DNA from: Microstegium vimineum
Lineage: Eukaryota; Streptophyta; Magnoliopsida; Poales; Poaceae
DNA length: 64,000 nucleotides
Reading direction: 5' to 3'
NCBI GenBank assembly: GCA_022036555.1
Contig: CM039129.1
Coordinates: 37,292,051 to 37,356,050, forward strand
Shown here: positions 34,385-44,239 of the stretch, in pieces
Numbering within the stretch: position 1 is the first letter of the stretch
Layout of the letters: every line of letters begins with the position of its first letter
The notes under the pieces: generated by a model
What the model was told of the DNA's origin: nothing
Database searches by the model: none
Seen by the model: only the letters and a program-made list of their open reading frames with translations
Made by a program: the position numbers and the translations under genes

Positions 34385-35216
34385 TGTGCCGGTCCAATTT
34401 TTTTTTTTTTCGGCGAAAGAAGAATTATATTATATAATAGTTGGGTACATCAACATATTACAAGCACTCTGGATTACACTAGATATATCCAGAAACTAAT
34501 TTTCATCTAAAATATACCCACGCCGTGAAAAGTTCCAAATCTCAAAACCAAACCTTTTGGACGCTTCGTATAGATGACCACACATGCAAATACTCGGCAC
34601 CAGCAATAGCGGAAAGCCTGAGAACAGATGTCCAACGGACGGCCAACATTCCTGTAGGTGGAATTGAGGATCTTTTTCTTCTTGCTGGTGTCTTCCTTCT
34701 TTTTCTTTCTGCTACCGAAGAATGAGGAAGATTGATCTGAAGGATATTCTCCCTAGTCTTTCATTGTGGCCAGATCTAACCACAACAAAACGAAGAAAAG
34801 ACCGAAGAAAATTATTCTATGGCGGCGACATCATCTCCGCCTTGATGCCGTCGTCCGGAAACAAAGATCTTCATGTCGTCATGTCGATGAAGATGGTGAC
34901 GCCGAAGTCGTTGTCGCCCTCGTCTTCAATGAAGTCGCCATGGAGAAAACGATTTCACCCTTCTCCTTCACCATTGCCGGAGAAGAGGAGAAGGAGGAGA
35001 TAAAACTCTAATACCAAAAACTTTGGCATGGAGAAACCCTAACCCTAACGACTCGATCTATTGGAGGAACTTATTAAAAACAATAGATCCCCGCTCCGTT
35101 CAGCCCCCGACGAGATGCCGGAGGGGAAGAGAAGGGGACCACCGGCGACGGCGGAGGGCGGCGGGCGGTGGCCCCTCTCGCAATAAGACGAGTCGCGCAA
35201 TGTGCCGGTCCAATTT
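34385..35216 (-). mobile_element. Non-LTR retroposed element, minus orientation, 16-bp TSD
   Basis: TGTGCCGGTCCAATTT occurs at 34385-34400 and 35201-35216. The left copy is followed by a T-run, so the element (34401-35200, 800 bp) lies on the minus strand with its A-tail at the left. Read on the minus strand, it starts GC-rich and contains an AACCCTA-type telo-box and TTAATAAG. Its end, TATAATTCTTCTTTCGCCG, precedes the A-tail. It has short frames only and no reverse transcriptase. Confidence 0.8.
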
Positions 35217-35919
35217 CTGTGTCATGTCCCGGCCGCTACTACGGGCTGGTGTGACGGTCTAGACATGGGCACAACGTCGGGCCAGGCCGGGCTAGGCATG
35301 AGCACGAGGCCTGCCGTTTTTACATCGGGCCAAGGGCATGCTTTTTGCACCAGGCCCGTTCCAGGCCTGGCATATTTGGACAACTATAATTGCCAATTTA
35401 GTTTGTCCGGATGATCGCTCAACTGGACGTTCTCCGTTGCTTCCCATAGCTCGAGATATTCAGCAATGGCTTCCACTGAAAGCACGCCAAAGCCCGGTGC
35501 CCGGTGATACTCCGAATCCACTGCCTGCCTGCCAATGACTGTTTGCTTTGCTCTCGCGTTCCTGGCGGCAGGGGGAAGAGTCCCATTCGGCCACCGATCT
35601 TCCCAGAAAAGTGCCCATACTAGTCTACCACCGATCTTCCCAGAAAAGTGCCCAAAGCTAGTCCGAGCGAGCTCTAGCTGAACCTGGGGAAGACCGACCG
35701 GGCAAGCAACCCAACCGCGTGTGACGACCGGTGCGGAAGTCAAGTGCAAAAGTTTCCATTGTTTGTTTGCAGGTGAACGATATGCAGGCGATGGATTTGC
35801 TACTCAAAATAAGGGCACCGCCACACGTCCACGTACCGCCGGAGATGATCATCTGCCACGAAACCGGAAGTGCAAAAACAGGTCGATGCACAGGTTTGGA
35901 CAGTAAAGCTGAGGCCAAA
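35217..35919 (+). promoter_or_regulatory. Upstream region of the receptor-like kinase pseudogene
   Basis: This holds a GGGCCAGGC-rich stretch (35279-35372) and a tandem 27-bp duplication at 35591-35654. The frame ending in the kinase start codon is open back to about 35731, but without a signal-like sequence. No clear TATA box was fixed. Confidence 0.3.
35591..35654. repeat. Tandem duplication, 37-bp period
   Basis: The 27-bp string from CCACCGATCTTCCCAG to AAAAGTGCCCA is identical at 35591-35617 and 35628-35654, separated by 10 bp. Confidence 0.9.
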
Positions 35920-38900
35920 ATGAAGGTCATCTTCGGCGTCCTTCTCTTCTTCCTCAGTGGCCTCACGCCGTCGGCAGCCGATGGAGGATTCTGCGACAAC
36001 CTTAAACAGGTGGCCGCCACTCTCCCCAAGACACCTCCTCCTCCCCCTTACACTTCGCCACTTCCATCGTCGGCCAAGGCAACGACACCGTCTACGCTCT
36101 CGCCCTGTGCCGTGGCGACCTCAACGCACTGCCTGCGGCGAGTGCGTGGCCAACACCTTCGACAAGGAATTCAATGTGACCTACGAGTGCTACACATGGT
36201 ACGGCTACTACGGCATCTGCCACGTATTCTACTCCATCGACAACATCGCCGCCGTCCCCTCCAACGCTACAGACCAGCAAAACGACGACGACGACGACAC
36301 GCCCTTTGAGAGGTGGAACATGAAGAACGTCACCGGCGACGACGTCGTCCTCATCACCGGCCTCATCCACGAGCTGGCGGCGAAGACCGTGGAAGCGGCG
36401 GCCAGCACGGCGCCCAAGCGGTTCGCCACGGGCGTCATGGACAGCGGCACGACGTTCCCGACCGTGTACTCCTTGTCACAGTGCGCGCCGGACCTGTCGC
36501 CGGCCGCTGCCTCGCGTGTCTCCAGCGTCTCGTCGGCATGGTCAACTCCACCATGGCCCTGCGGATGGGAGCGCAGATCCATGTCATGCGCTGCTACTTC
36601 AGGTACGATGCCTATGTGTTTTACGACAGCCAACCCATGCTGCGTGTTGGGCCATATCGCCGCCGGCGGCGCCGGCGCCAGCTCCGACGACTACTCCAGC
36701 TACCGTGGCAAAACGAAAGAGTAGGTTCCCACATAAATATACTGACAAAGATTCCCTGTCAGAGCTAACGTACGTGAATTTTACTGATGGACGATGCTTG
36801 TTTATCATCAAATGTTGACATTATTAGGGCAATTCCCATAGTTGCAGTTCCCCTAGCGGCAGCAGCGTTTCTCTGCTTCATCTTCTACTCCCCTTGGTTC
36901 AGAAGGTACAGGAAAGGTATGCTGTATGCTCTCATCTCGATCTTACTGCTTCATCGTATTGTATAAATTCGCACCAGTTTATATATATTGGTATATGTTC
37001 ATGTAAGATATATGGCCAAACATGCATGCAAGAGATATTCTAATTTACATATTCATGAAAGGTACGCTCTCATCTGTCACTTGTTACTGAATGATGATGC
37101 TCTATATCATCTACAAGCAGGATCTCAGGACTTGCAGGGAGAAGAACTAGTTTGGGATGGGAAGAATTCAGAGTTTTCGGTGTTTGACTTGGAACAGGTA
37201 CTGGAGGCCACAGATCATTTTTCAGAAGAAAACAAACTTGGACAAGGTGGTTTTGGTGATGTCTACAAGGTAAATTGAATAGGAAAAATACATGCATATA
37301 TGTTTTTTTTCATTTATTTGGAATTATTCAATAGTCTAAACCTGCTAGGCATGTAGGCATATCCACCCTAGACTGGGCAATGGTAAGCGACTCAACAAGA
37401 GTAGAGTTGGCAGATCCTAACTTTGAATATTATGTTTTCCCAGGGCCAGTTTGCCGAGGGTTTGGAGGTAGCAGTCAAGAGACTTGCTTCACACTCATCA
37501 GGGCAAGGTTTCACAGAGTTCAAAAATGAAGTCCAGCTCATAGCCAAACTCCAACACAGGAATCTAGTTAGGCTCTTCGGGTGTTGCACTCAAGAAGAAG
37601 AAAAAATATTGGTCTATGAAGACTACTACAGAATTCATTTACCACAGCGCTTGCATTTGGCACCCGGCAGCGGACATCTTAAGCGTCCGCTGCGGTACTG
37701 CATTGCCCGCTGCGGTTATTCCATTTATCGCAGCGGGCATCCTATAAGGCCCGCTACGGTTAAGACGAGGCCCATTAGGCCCAGGGCAAGGCCCGATAGC
37801 TGCACCACGTATAAAAACGAGACTTAGGGTTTCCTCCCCAACCAACACTCTCTCTCTCTCTCCCAGCCCCTCCCTCTCTCTCTTCTTCCACGAAAAAACA
37901 CATAGCGCAAGGCGGCGGCGCGGGGTCGCGACTGCACGCGGCGGGGCGACGCTCGGCGCGTGGCGGTGCACGGAGCGCAGGGCCGCGACTGCACGCGGCG
38001 TGGCGGCGCGCGGAGCTCGGAGCGCGGGGCTGCGGCGCGGCGGCGCTCAGCGCGGCGGAGCGCGGGGCCGCGGCACTCGGCGCTCGGAGCGCGGGACGGA
38101 CGACGCGGAGTTTCGGCGGTCGGAGCGCGTGGCGGCGCGGTGCTCGGTTCCCTGCGACCTGGATCCAGGCGCCCCCGTCGACTCCCTGCGACGCGGATCC
38201 ACACGGCGGCGGATCCAGGGCGCCCGCATCTACTCCTGCTCCCACGAGCTGGAGCCAAACGGCGACGACAGGGATCCACGGTGAGAGAGCCCCGACGGTG
38301 GATCCGGCAAGGTCCTGCGAGGTTGACCTACCCGGCGATGGATCCGGCAAGGTGGAGATCCCGACGGCGGATCCACATCGGGTTGTGAATGGGCTCATCG
38401 GTGGGATTGCTGGCGGGTTTCTGGGTTTCTGGGTTTTTTTTATTTTTTTGAAATGTTTACCGCAGGGGGCATCCTAATCTACCCGCTGCGGTAAACGAGA
38501 ATTACCACAGCGGGCACGTTAGGTTGCCCGCTGCGGTTAACTGTTTATTTACCGTAGCGTGGCAGCGCAAGCGGACGCTGCTGCCCGCTGCAGTAAATTA
38601 CTTTTGGCTGCTGCGGTAAAGATTCCTGTAGTAGTGGAATACTTGCCAACCAAAAGCTTGGATTTCTTTATCTTTGGTATATATACACATTTGCATTCTT
38701 TAATTTAGTTAAGATATCATCTGTCAACACATCAGATCAGAATGACAAATTTTATTCAATATTTTGTTTCTATCAGCCCCACGAGTATATTTTCATTCTC
38801 TAGCAACTAATATGTAATTTATGTGCAGATGAAAATAAAAGAGCTTTATTGGATTGGTCCAAACTTCTATCGATAATTGAGGGAATAGCACATGGACTTC

Positions 38901-39666
38901 TTTACCTGCATAAGCACTCCCGGTTGCGTATCATACATCGAGATCTTAAACCAAGCAACATTCTCTTGGATGGTGAGCTGAATCCAAAAATTTCAGATTT
39001 TGGGCTAGCAAAAATATTCAGCTCAAATAACACTCAAGCAAACACTACAAGAAGAGTGGTTGGTACATAGTAAGTCTTGGAGAAATAATAAATCCACTTA
39101 TCAACATTTATATGTATTGCAAGCTAACAACATCAACTAATTTTGATGACATTTTGCATATAATTTTAGTGGCTACATGGCTCCTGAGTATGCTTCAGAG
39201 GGCATCTTCTCTATCAAATCAGATGTATTTAGCTTTGGTGTTCTTGTTCTTGAGATTCTTAGTGGAAAACGGAATTCTGGTAGCCATCAGTGTGGAGATT
39301 TCATCAATCTCATTCGATATGTGAGTTTATAAACACGTGTTTTGCATTTGATTTGTTTAAAGATATCAAACTTATTACAACATGCGACCAAATTACATAT
39401 AGGCATGGCAATTGTGGCAAGAGAAGTGGATTGATCTCGTTGATGCATCTTTGACTCCCACGAGTCAATCGGCAGAGATCATGCGGTGCATTAAAATTGC
39501 TTTGTTGTGTGTACAAGAGAATGCAGTGGACCGACCGACCATGGCAGATGTTATTGCAATGCTAAGCAGTGAGATTACAATCATGGCTGAGCCTAAACAG
39601 CCAGCTTATTATTTCAATGTGAGGGTGGGAAATCAAGAGGAATCCACAGCTACTACAACTAACTGA
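35920..39666 (+). pseudogene. Cysteine-rich (DUF26) receptor-like kinase, broken
   Basis: Exons are 35920-36724, 36828-36916, 37121-37269, 37444-37620 resuming 38640-38676, 38829-39069, 39170-39320 and 39403-39666, the usual seven-exon layout of this family. The start MKVIFGVLLFFLSGLTPSAA is a signal peptide. It is followed by two DUF26 regions with C-x8-C-x2-C-like cysteines (TACGECVANTF; CLACLQRLVG), a membrane segment (IVAVPLAAAAFLCFIFY) and a kinase domain: LGQGGFGDVYK, VAVKRLA, HRDLKPSN, DFGLAKIF, APEY, DRPTMADVIAML. The coding frame shifts near 36045, near 36127 and near 36505, all in the ectodomain. A CACTA element splits exon 4 between Glu and Tyr of LVYEYLPNKSLDFF. The kinase exons are otherwise open and splice sites are kept, so loss is probably fairly recent. 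A full protein cannot be made; a truncated product could be. Confidence 0.92.
37618..38639. mobile_element. Non-autonomous CACTA element inside the kinase exon, 3-bp TSD
   Basis: GAA occurs at 37618-37620 and 38637-38639 around a 1016-bp body. The right end, ATTCCTGTAGTAGTG, reads inward as CACTACTACAGGAAT. The left end is the slightly mutated GACTACTACAGAATTC. Subterminal arrays of CCGCTGCGGT/ACCGCAGCGG in both orientations are typical of CACTA elements. The body contains a TATA-like GTATAAAAAC at 37809-37818, a CT-microsatellite leader-like tract and a GC-rich core of CGGCG modules, but no transposase. Reading through from the kinase ends at TAG 37825-37827. Confidence 0.92.
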
Positions 39667-40359
39667 CTAAATCATGCAGTGTCAATGACGTGACCATATC
39701 TGTAGCGACTCCAAGATAGTGCCTTTTCTCCGTCGTGGCATGTGGTTTTTACAGTTGTTCCTGTCAACCAGTGTAGGAGTAACGATTCAGTGTGTTGCAT
39801 CATGCATGGTTGTGTTTCAATAATGCATTTTCGAGAATATGAAATATATAGGGTTCCTAGTTGGAGTGCAAATTTAGTTATTGTGTCTATATTTATCTTT
39901 TTCAAGTACGTCTTTAATTGTGTGTATCTAGTAATTATAATTAGTAACTTCAATTGGGAACACATTCCCGAGTGGCCACGGCATCCACGTTAGCAAATTT
40001 GTTTTGCGCCATTGGATTTGTCATCAACGGCTGCAACTCCCCCCCTCCATCCGTACTCTCCGCTTCCCGGCTCCCTCGCCTCTCTTCTCTCCCCCTCATC
40101 GCTCTCTCCCTCACCCTCTCCCTCTCCCCATCTATGTCGACGGCCCCCTCCCTTCCCCTCTCGTCTTCCTTTGTGGTCGCGGATCTAACCTCACCCTTGT
40201 GCTTCGCCTCCCCAGATGTCCGCTCCCACCACCATAGCCTTTTGGCCGTCATCCCGGCAATCACAACTACCAACAACCTAGGCGATCATGTGCTTCTGGC
40301 TAATTAGTATACTCATCTGCAATTAGTTTTATAATCAGTTCATGTTTAGTCCTCCTAGC
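39667..40359. other. 3' flank of the kinase pseudogene with a pyrimidine-rich patch
   Basis: 39667-39950 is the likely 3' UTR. At 40035-40160 the plus strand is rich in CTCTCTCCC-type tracts, followed by an open ATG frame from 40133 (MSTAPSLPLSSSF...) that stops at 40305. It resembles the 5' end of a gene interrupted or lost at the adjacent LTR, but no family could be named. Confidence 0.35.
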
Positions 40360-40850
40360 TGTTAGAATTGATCTCCTCTGATGTGGGCCCAACTGCCCAC
40401 ACCAAACTTGATCTACTCCCTGATCGGGGGAGCCCAACCCATCTAAGGGTTGGAGGGCCTCTGTCACGCTATGCCTATATAAGGGAAGGTGGGGCTACGG
40501 GCACTGGTTACGAGGTTAGTCTATCCTAAGCCGCCGTCCCCATCCTGTCCAATCCCGAGACCAATCTAGAGGGCGACACAACCAGTGACGGGAAGCACCT
40601 CCGCCACCGGTCAGCACCGTCGGACTTCACCGAGCTCTTCACCGACCGTCGTTGCACGTGTGCAGACTTCACCGACGAAGCAGTGCCGGTCGGGATCCTC
40701 CAGGTACCTCTATCTTCCCTCTCGGATCCCTCTGATCTATCCTCTCTGGATCAGGATATGCAAGATCCTGAAGTTCTATCAACTCACAACTTCTATCCTA
40801 AGTGATTCAACCCTACTAATCTATTGTTAGAGATCCGCTAAGATCTATCA
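40360..40850 (+). repeat. 5' LTR of truncated copia element
   Basis: Bounded by TG...CA, with a TATA box near 40475 and followed one base later by the tRNA-iMet-type primer site. A single copy in this window. Confidence 0.8.
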
Positions 40851-41907
40851 ATGGTATCAGAGAAGACCAGATCTAACAGTGGTTAGATTAGGGTTCCTAA
40901 GCACCAAGACCTAGCCGCCGAGAGACATGCCTTAGCATCGTCCCGGGCTATACCCCTAAGACTCGAACCCTAACCCTAACCCGCACTCAGATCAGTGTTG
41001 AACACCCGCATTCAGATCTCAGAACTAAGAAACTCTAAGCAAGACCGGATCCGGGGGAGGGAAGACCTACCTCGGCCCCCGGCTTTAGATTCGCCGGTGC
41101 CACTGGCGAGGTTGTTGCCGCTGAGCCGTGCACTCGCCGACTGGCGCACAACACAACCTCAGCGCGGGCAGTTCAACCTGCGAGGACTCCCTCACCGGGG
41201 ATTAGAACCATCACTGGCGGGGCCGCCGTAGCCGAGCCATTGCGCTCGCCGGCCGGCCGTAGCACCAGTTCAGCGCGGGAGCATTAGCACCGCACGCGAA
41301 GCCGGACGGCGGCGGCGCGCCCAGCCAAGGGCGAGCGCGCGCGCCGGCGTCGGGGCCCGCGGCGGCGCTGCCATCTCTTCTCCCTCCGCGCGTCGCGCCT
41401 TTTTTTTCGTCTCCACGCGCGCCGCCGCCGTGAACGAGAGAAGCAGGGGGAGGGGAAAATAGAATGAACTAGGGTTTGGGGTCTCAGCCGGCCGGGCGGG
41501 TTTTTGATCCCGCGAAAAGCACGGACAACCGTCCGATCAGATGGACGGCCGTGGATGACTGGGCCGAGTCGGCCCCTGCGGGCGCTCCGCGTCGCGGCCG
41601 TAGGCCATTTTTTGCAGCTGGGCCCAAAGGGTGGCGCCAGCCCTGTTAAGCAAACAGTGTCGTTTTCGATTTTAAAATTTCCAGAAAATTCAGTATTAGA
41701 AATCAGTCAATTTAGAACTCAGAATCCGTCAATTTTTGAGCCAACGCGACAAAATTTCAGATCATAAATTAGCCATGATTTCCTGGAAAATATTGTTAGA
41801 ATTATTTTAGTCATGTTTTTCCGCTGCTAAGAATTTTTTTTGTTCTCTAATTAAATTCAAATCAACGGACGAATTTAATTTTGAGCAATTTTGAGTTTAG
41901 AAATTTT

Positions 41908-42409
41908 ATAATATTGATATTTTTTTACCATCGTTGCTAATATCAATATTATAATTATTTAGTCCATAAGTTAATCTTTATAGTTAGTTCTCTGGTAAAT
42001 TTTGAACCAATGGGATAAATTTCCAGAGAGAGAGAGAGATTAGAAATGTCTCTGAGAGTTAGTATGAGCGATTAGAAATGCCTCTAAGAATTAGTATAAG
42101 CCTATTTAATCTTGTTTTCCGCTGCTAAGATATTAGTTGTCTCTTCAATTAAATTCGAATCAACAGGAGAATTTAGTTAGAAGAGCAATTATTAAGTGTT
42201 TAGAAAGTTTTATAATATTGGTATTATCTAACCAACGTTGATGATATAAATATTATAAATTTTTAGCCTATAAGTTTGTATGCATTATTTCTATTTTCTA
42301 CCCAACGGTGATGTAGAAATAATGTAGAAGAGATCATTTACTAAGAAATTACACACTAAAGTTTATATGCATTATTTCTATTTTACCCAATGGTAATGTA
42401 GAAATAATG
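41908..42409 (+). repeat. Four serial hairpins in the copia leader
   Basis: The inverted repeats are 41908-41952 (stem ATAATATTGATAT, 13 bp perfect), 42212-42256 (same stem, diverged), and 42283-42324 and 42370-42409 (stem CATTATTTCTA, 11 bp perfect). All four loops contain a related ACC(A/C)A(T/A)(C/G)GTTG/ACCCAACGGTGATG-type string. Hairpins 1 and 2 sit in a roughly 300-bp tandem duplication beginning CCGCTGCTAAGA (41821 and 42119). Hairpins 3 and 4 sit in an 87-bp tandem duplication. Confidence 0.8.
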
Positions 42410-42745
42410 TAGAAGAGATCATTTACTAAGGGATTACGCACTAAGAATTACACTGGTATTAGAGAGCACATACTGAGGATGACAAATTTGGCAGCTAAGC
42501 TTGCATCGATGCATATGGTCCTTCAAGGATCATTTGTCATTTAGGTGATTTTAGCTTCTTTGTCAAAGGAGTTTTAAATTTTTTTGTCATCACCTTCAAC
42601 ATGATGACCAGTGAAAAGACTAAGAAAAGCTCATTTTGCCATGTGTGTGCAGGAGGAGGAGAGACTTAAGAACTTCCTATCATAAGAAATGCCAAACCAC
42701 AAGGGAAACCGAAGTGGGATGACAACTCCTCTTCTAGTGCTTAGA

Positions 42746-43187
42746 TAGATAACTAGTCACAAACCTTAGCGAGGCACTAAGTAATTGACAAAGAATGGGA
42801 TTCCATACGAGTACAATGGAACCATTGCAGATTTACATTAGCATTATTAAGTGGTTTTGCATAGATTTTAGTAAGTCTTTCTCACTTAGATGATGATGAA
42901 TTGAGTTGCAGATGTAAGATATTATTTTATAATAAGTGTGCTATTATCAGTTTCGAGACGTGTAACCTCGGCGCCAGCTATGGTGGCGCAAGCTAAGGGT
43001 CAATTTTCTAAAATCTTTCCGTCAGGGATTTATTTGTGAGATTCTTTTTAAAAAAAGACCAAATAGTAAAAAAGACGGTTCAGCAGACGAGTTGACATGG
43101 TGCAAACACGTGGTTGATATATGTCTATGTATACGGTGTCAAAATCCAACCGCCAAGGAATAATAATCATTTCCTTGATGGTCGTAA
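42746..43187. other. Intergenic repeat-like DNA
   Basis: Contains CCTCGGCGCCAGC/GGTGGCGC near 42967-42990 and AACCGCCAAGG near 43149, phrases common in grass DNA transposons, but no ends were fixed. Confidence 0.35.
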
Positions 43188-43540
43188 GAGCAATTCCAAT
43201 AGTTTGGCATTTAGACTTGACATATCTAATTTTGCCAAAAAAACTAAAAACTGGTGGCCAACAGTTTGACATTTAGGCTTGGTATTTTTGCCAAAGTTGC
43301 AAATAAGAGCCCGCACTTGGCAATTTGGAGACCGTGAAAAGGGGAGGCATTTTTTCCTTCTTTTTTCACGGCTGAACACTGGGCGGCTACCTTTTTTCTT
43401 CCTTCCTTTTTTTCCGTTTTTGCCAAGTCATTATGGGGAACGGTTGGAGATTGCATATTTTTTGCTTTGGCATATCTATTTCACAGTTAGCAAATTCAAT
43501 GTTTTGCCAAACCAAAATTGTCAAACTATTGGAGTTGCTC
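43188..43540. mobile_element. Tourist-like MITE, 353 bp, TAA TSD
   Basis: TAA at 43185-43187 precedes GAGCAATTCCAATAGTTTGG, and the right end ...CAAACTATTGGAGTTGCTC is followed by TAA at 43541-43543. The ends are near-perfect inverted repeats of about 20 bp. Trinucleotide TAA and size fit PIF/Harbinger-type MITEs. Confidence 0.82.
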
Positions 43541-43543
43541 TAA

Positions 43544-44239
43544 TACGCTGCCAAGGTAACTTGTATCCTTGATGGTTCCATTCGACATCCAAGAAAATGT
43601 GATTTTTTTTCTTGAGTGCTATTGTTAACCACCAAGGACATTGTCCATTTACTTTAGTGCTATTGTAAACTGCCAAAGAAAATCACAGTTTTGAAATTAT
43701 TATTTCTATGAACTATGACCTTGGACAGACAAATGACCTAACCCAAACTAGTAGTACTCAAAGAAATCTAAAACTTTGTACTTCAAATTGTTTTCATTGA
43801 ATTTGGTTAGGACCTCAGATATGCATTACCATGTTTACTAGAGTGAATACAAAAGGAATATTTTAGCAACTTAGTAAAAAAATGACACTAAGGTGTAATG
43901 CTAAGGAAACAACATAGGAAACCTCCCTTGGCGCTTGGCGGTTTGAGGCCCTCATGAAATTAGATATGCATGGCGACTCACTATTTTTTTTGACTTCATA
44001 ACTTTTGCCATCGTCCAATTTACCGGGGCGGCCGAACCACCAAGAAATTCCTCAATAAACATTTATTTGGTTGTTTTTCATATTTTTCTTGGCAGTTTTT
44101 GACCTTCAAGTAATTTCTGTTTTGCTTGGAGGTTAATTTTCATATATGTGTTTTAGGATGCAAGGTGAGAAGATATGGAGTGGAGCACCTATTGTCGGAG
44201 ATACAGACTATGCTTCAATCAAGCTCTTCTGTGTAATCG
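43544..44239. other. Intergenic repeat-like DNA
   Basis: Repeated ACCACCAAGG / ACTGCCAAAG / CTTGGCGG motifs (43630-43680, 43925-44045) look like subterminal repeats of a DNA transposon interrupted by the MITE. No termini were identified. Confidence 0.35.

Larger units (their letters stand above)
40360..42745 (+). mobile_element. Truncated Ty1-copia element: 5' LTR, primer site, leader and gag remnant
   Basis: An LTR of 491 bp (40360-40850) runs from TGTTAGAATTGATC to AGATCTATCA and has a TATA box (CTATATAAGGG, about 40475). Directly after it, TGGTATCAGAGA (40852-40863) matches the tRNA-iMet primer site of plant copia elements. A long leader with repeated hairpins follows to about 42430. Then come gag-like pieces, TNLAAKLASMHMVLQGSF and CVQEEERLKNF (about 42480-42675), interrupted by stops. 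No 3' LTR or pol region was found, so only the 5' third remains, and the right border is approximate. Confidence 0.75.

Noticed and set aside
35036..35050. Telomere-like CCCTAACCCTAA strings here and near 40967-40981
   Set aside because: Only two units each; these are telo-box motifs of plant promoters and leaders, not an interstitial telomere array.
37775..38398. 207-codon minus-strand frame
   Set aside because: It is wholly inside the GC-rich core of the CACTA element and consists of Arg/Ala/Pro repeats without a domain.
40133..40305. A truncated host gene starting MSTAPSLPLSSSF
   Set aside because: It has leader-like composition but no recognised domain or splice site, so it was kept only as a note in the intergenic entry.
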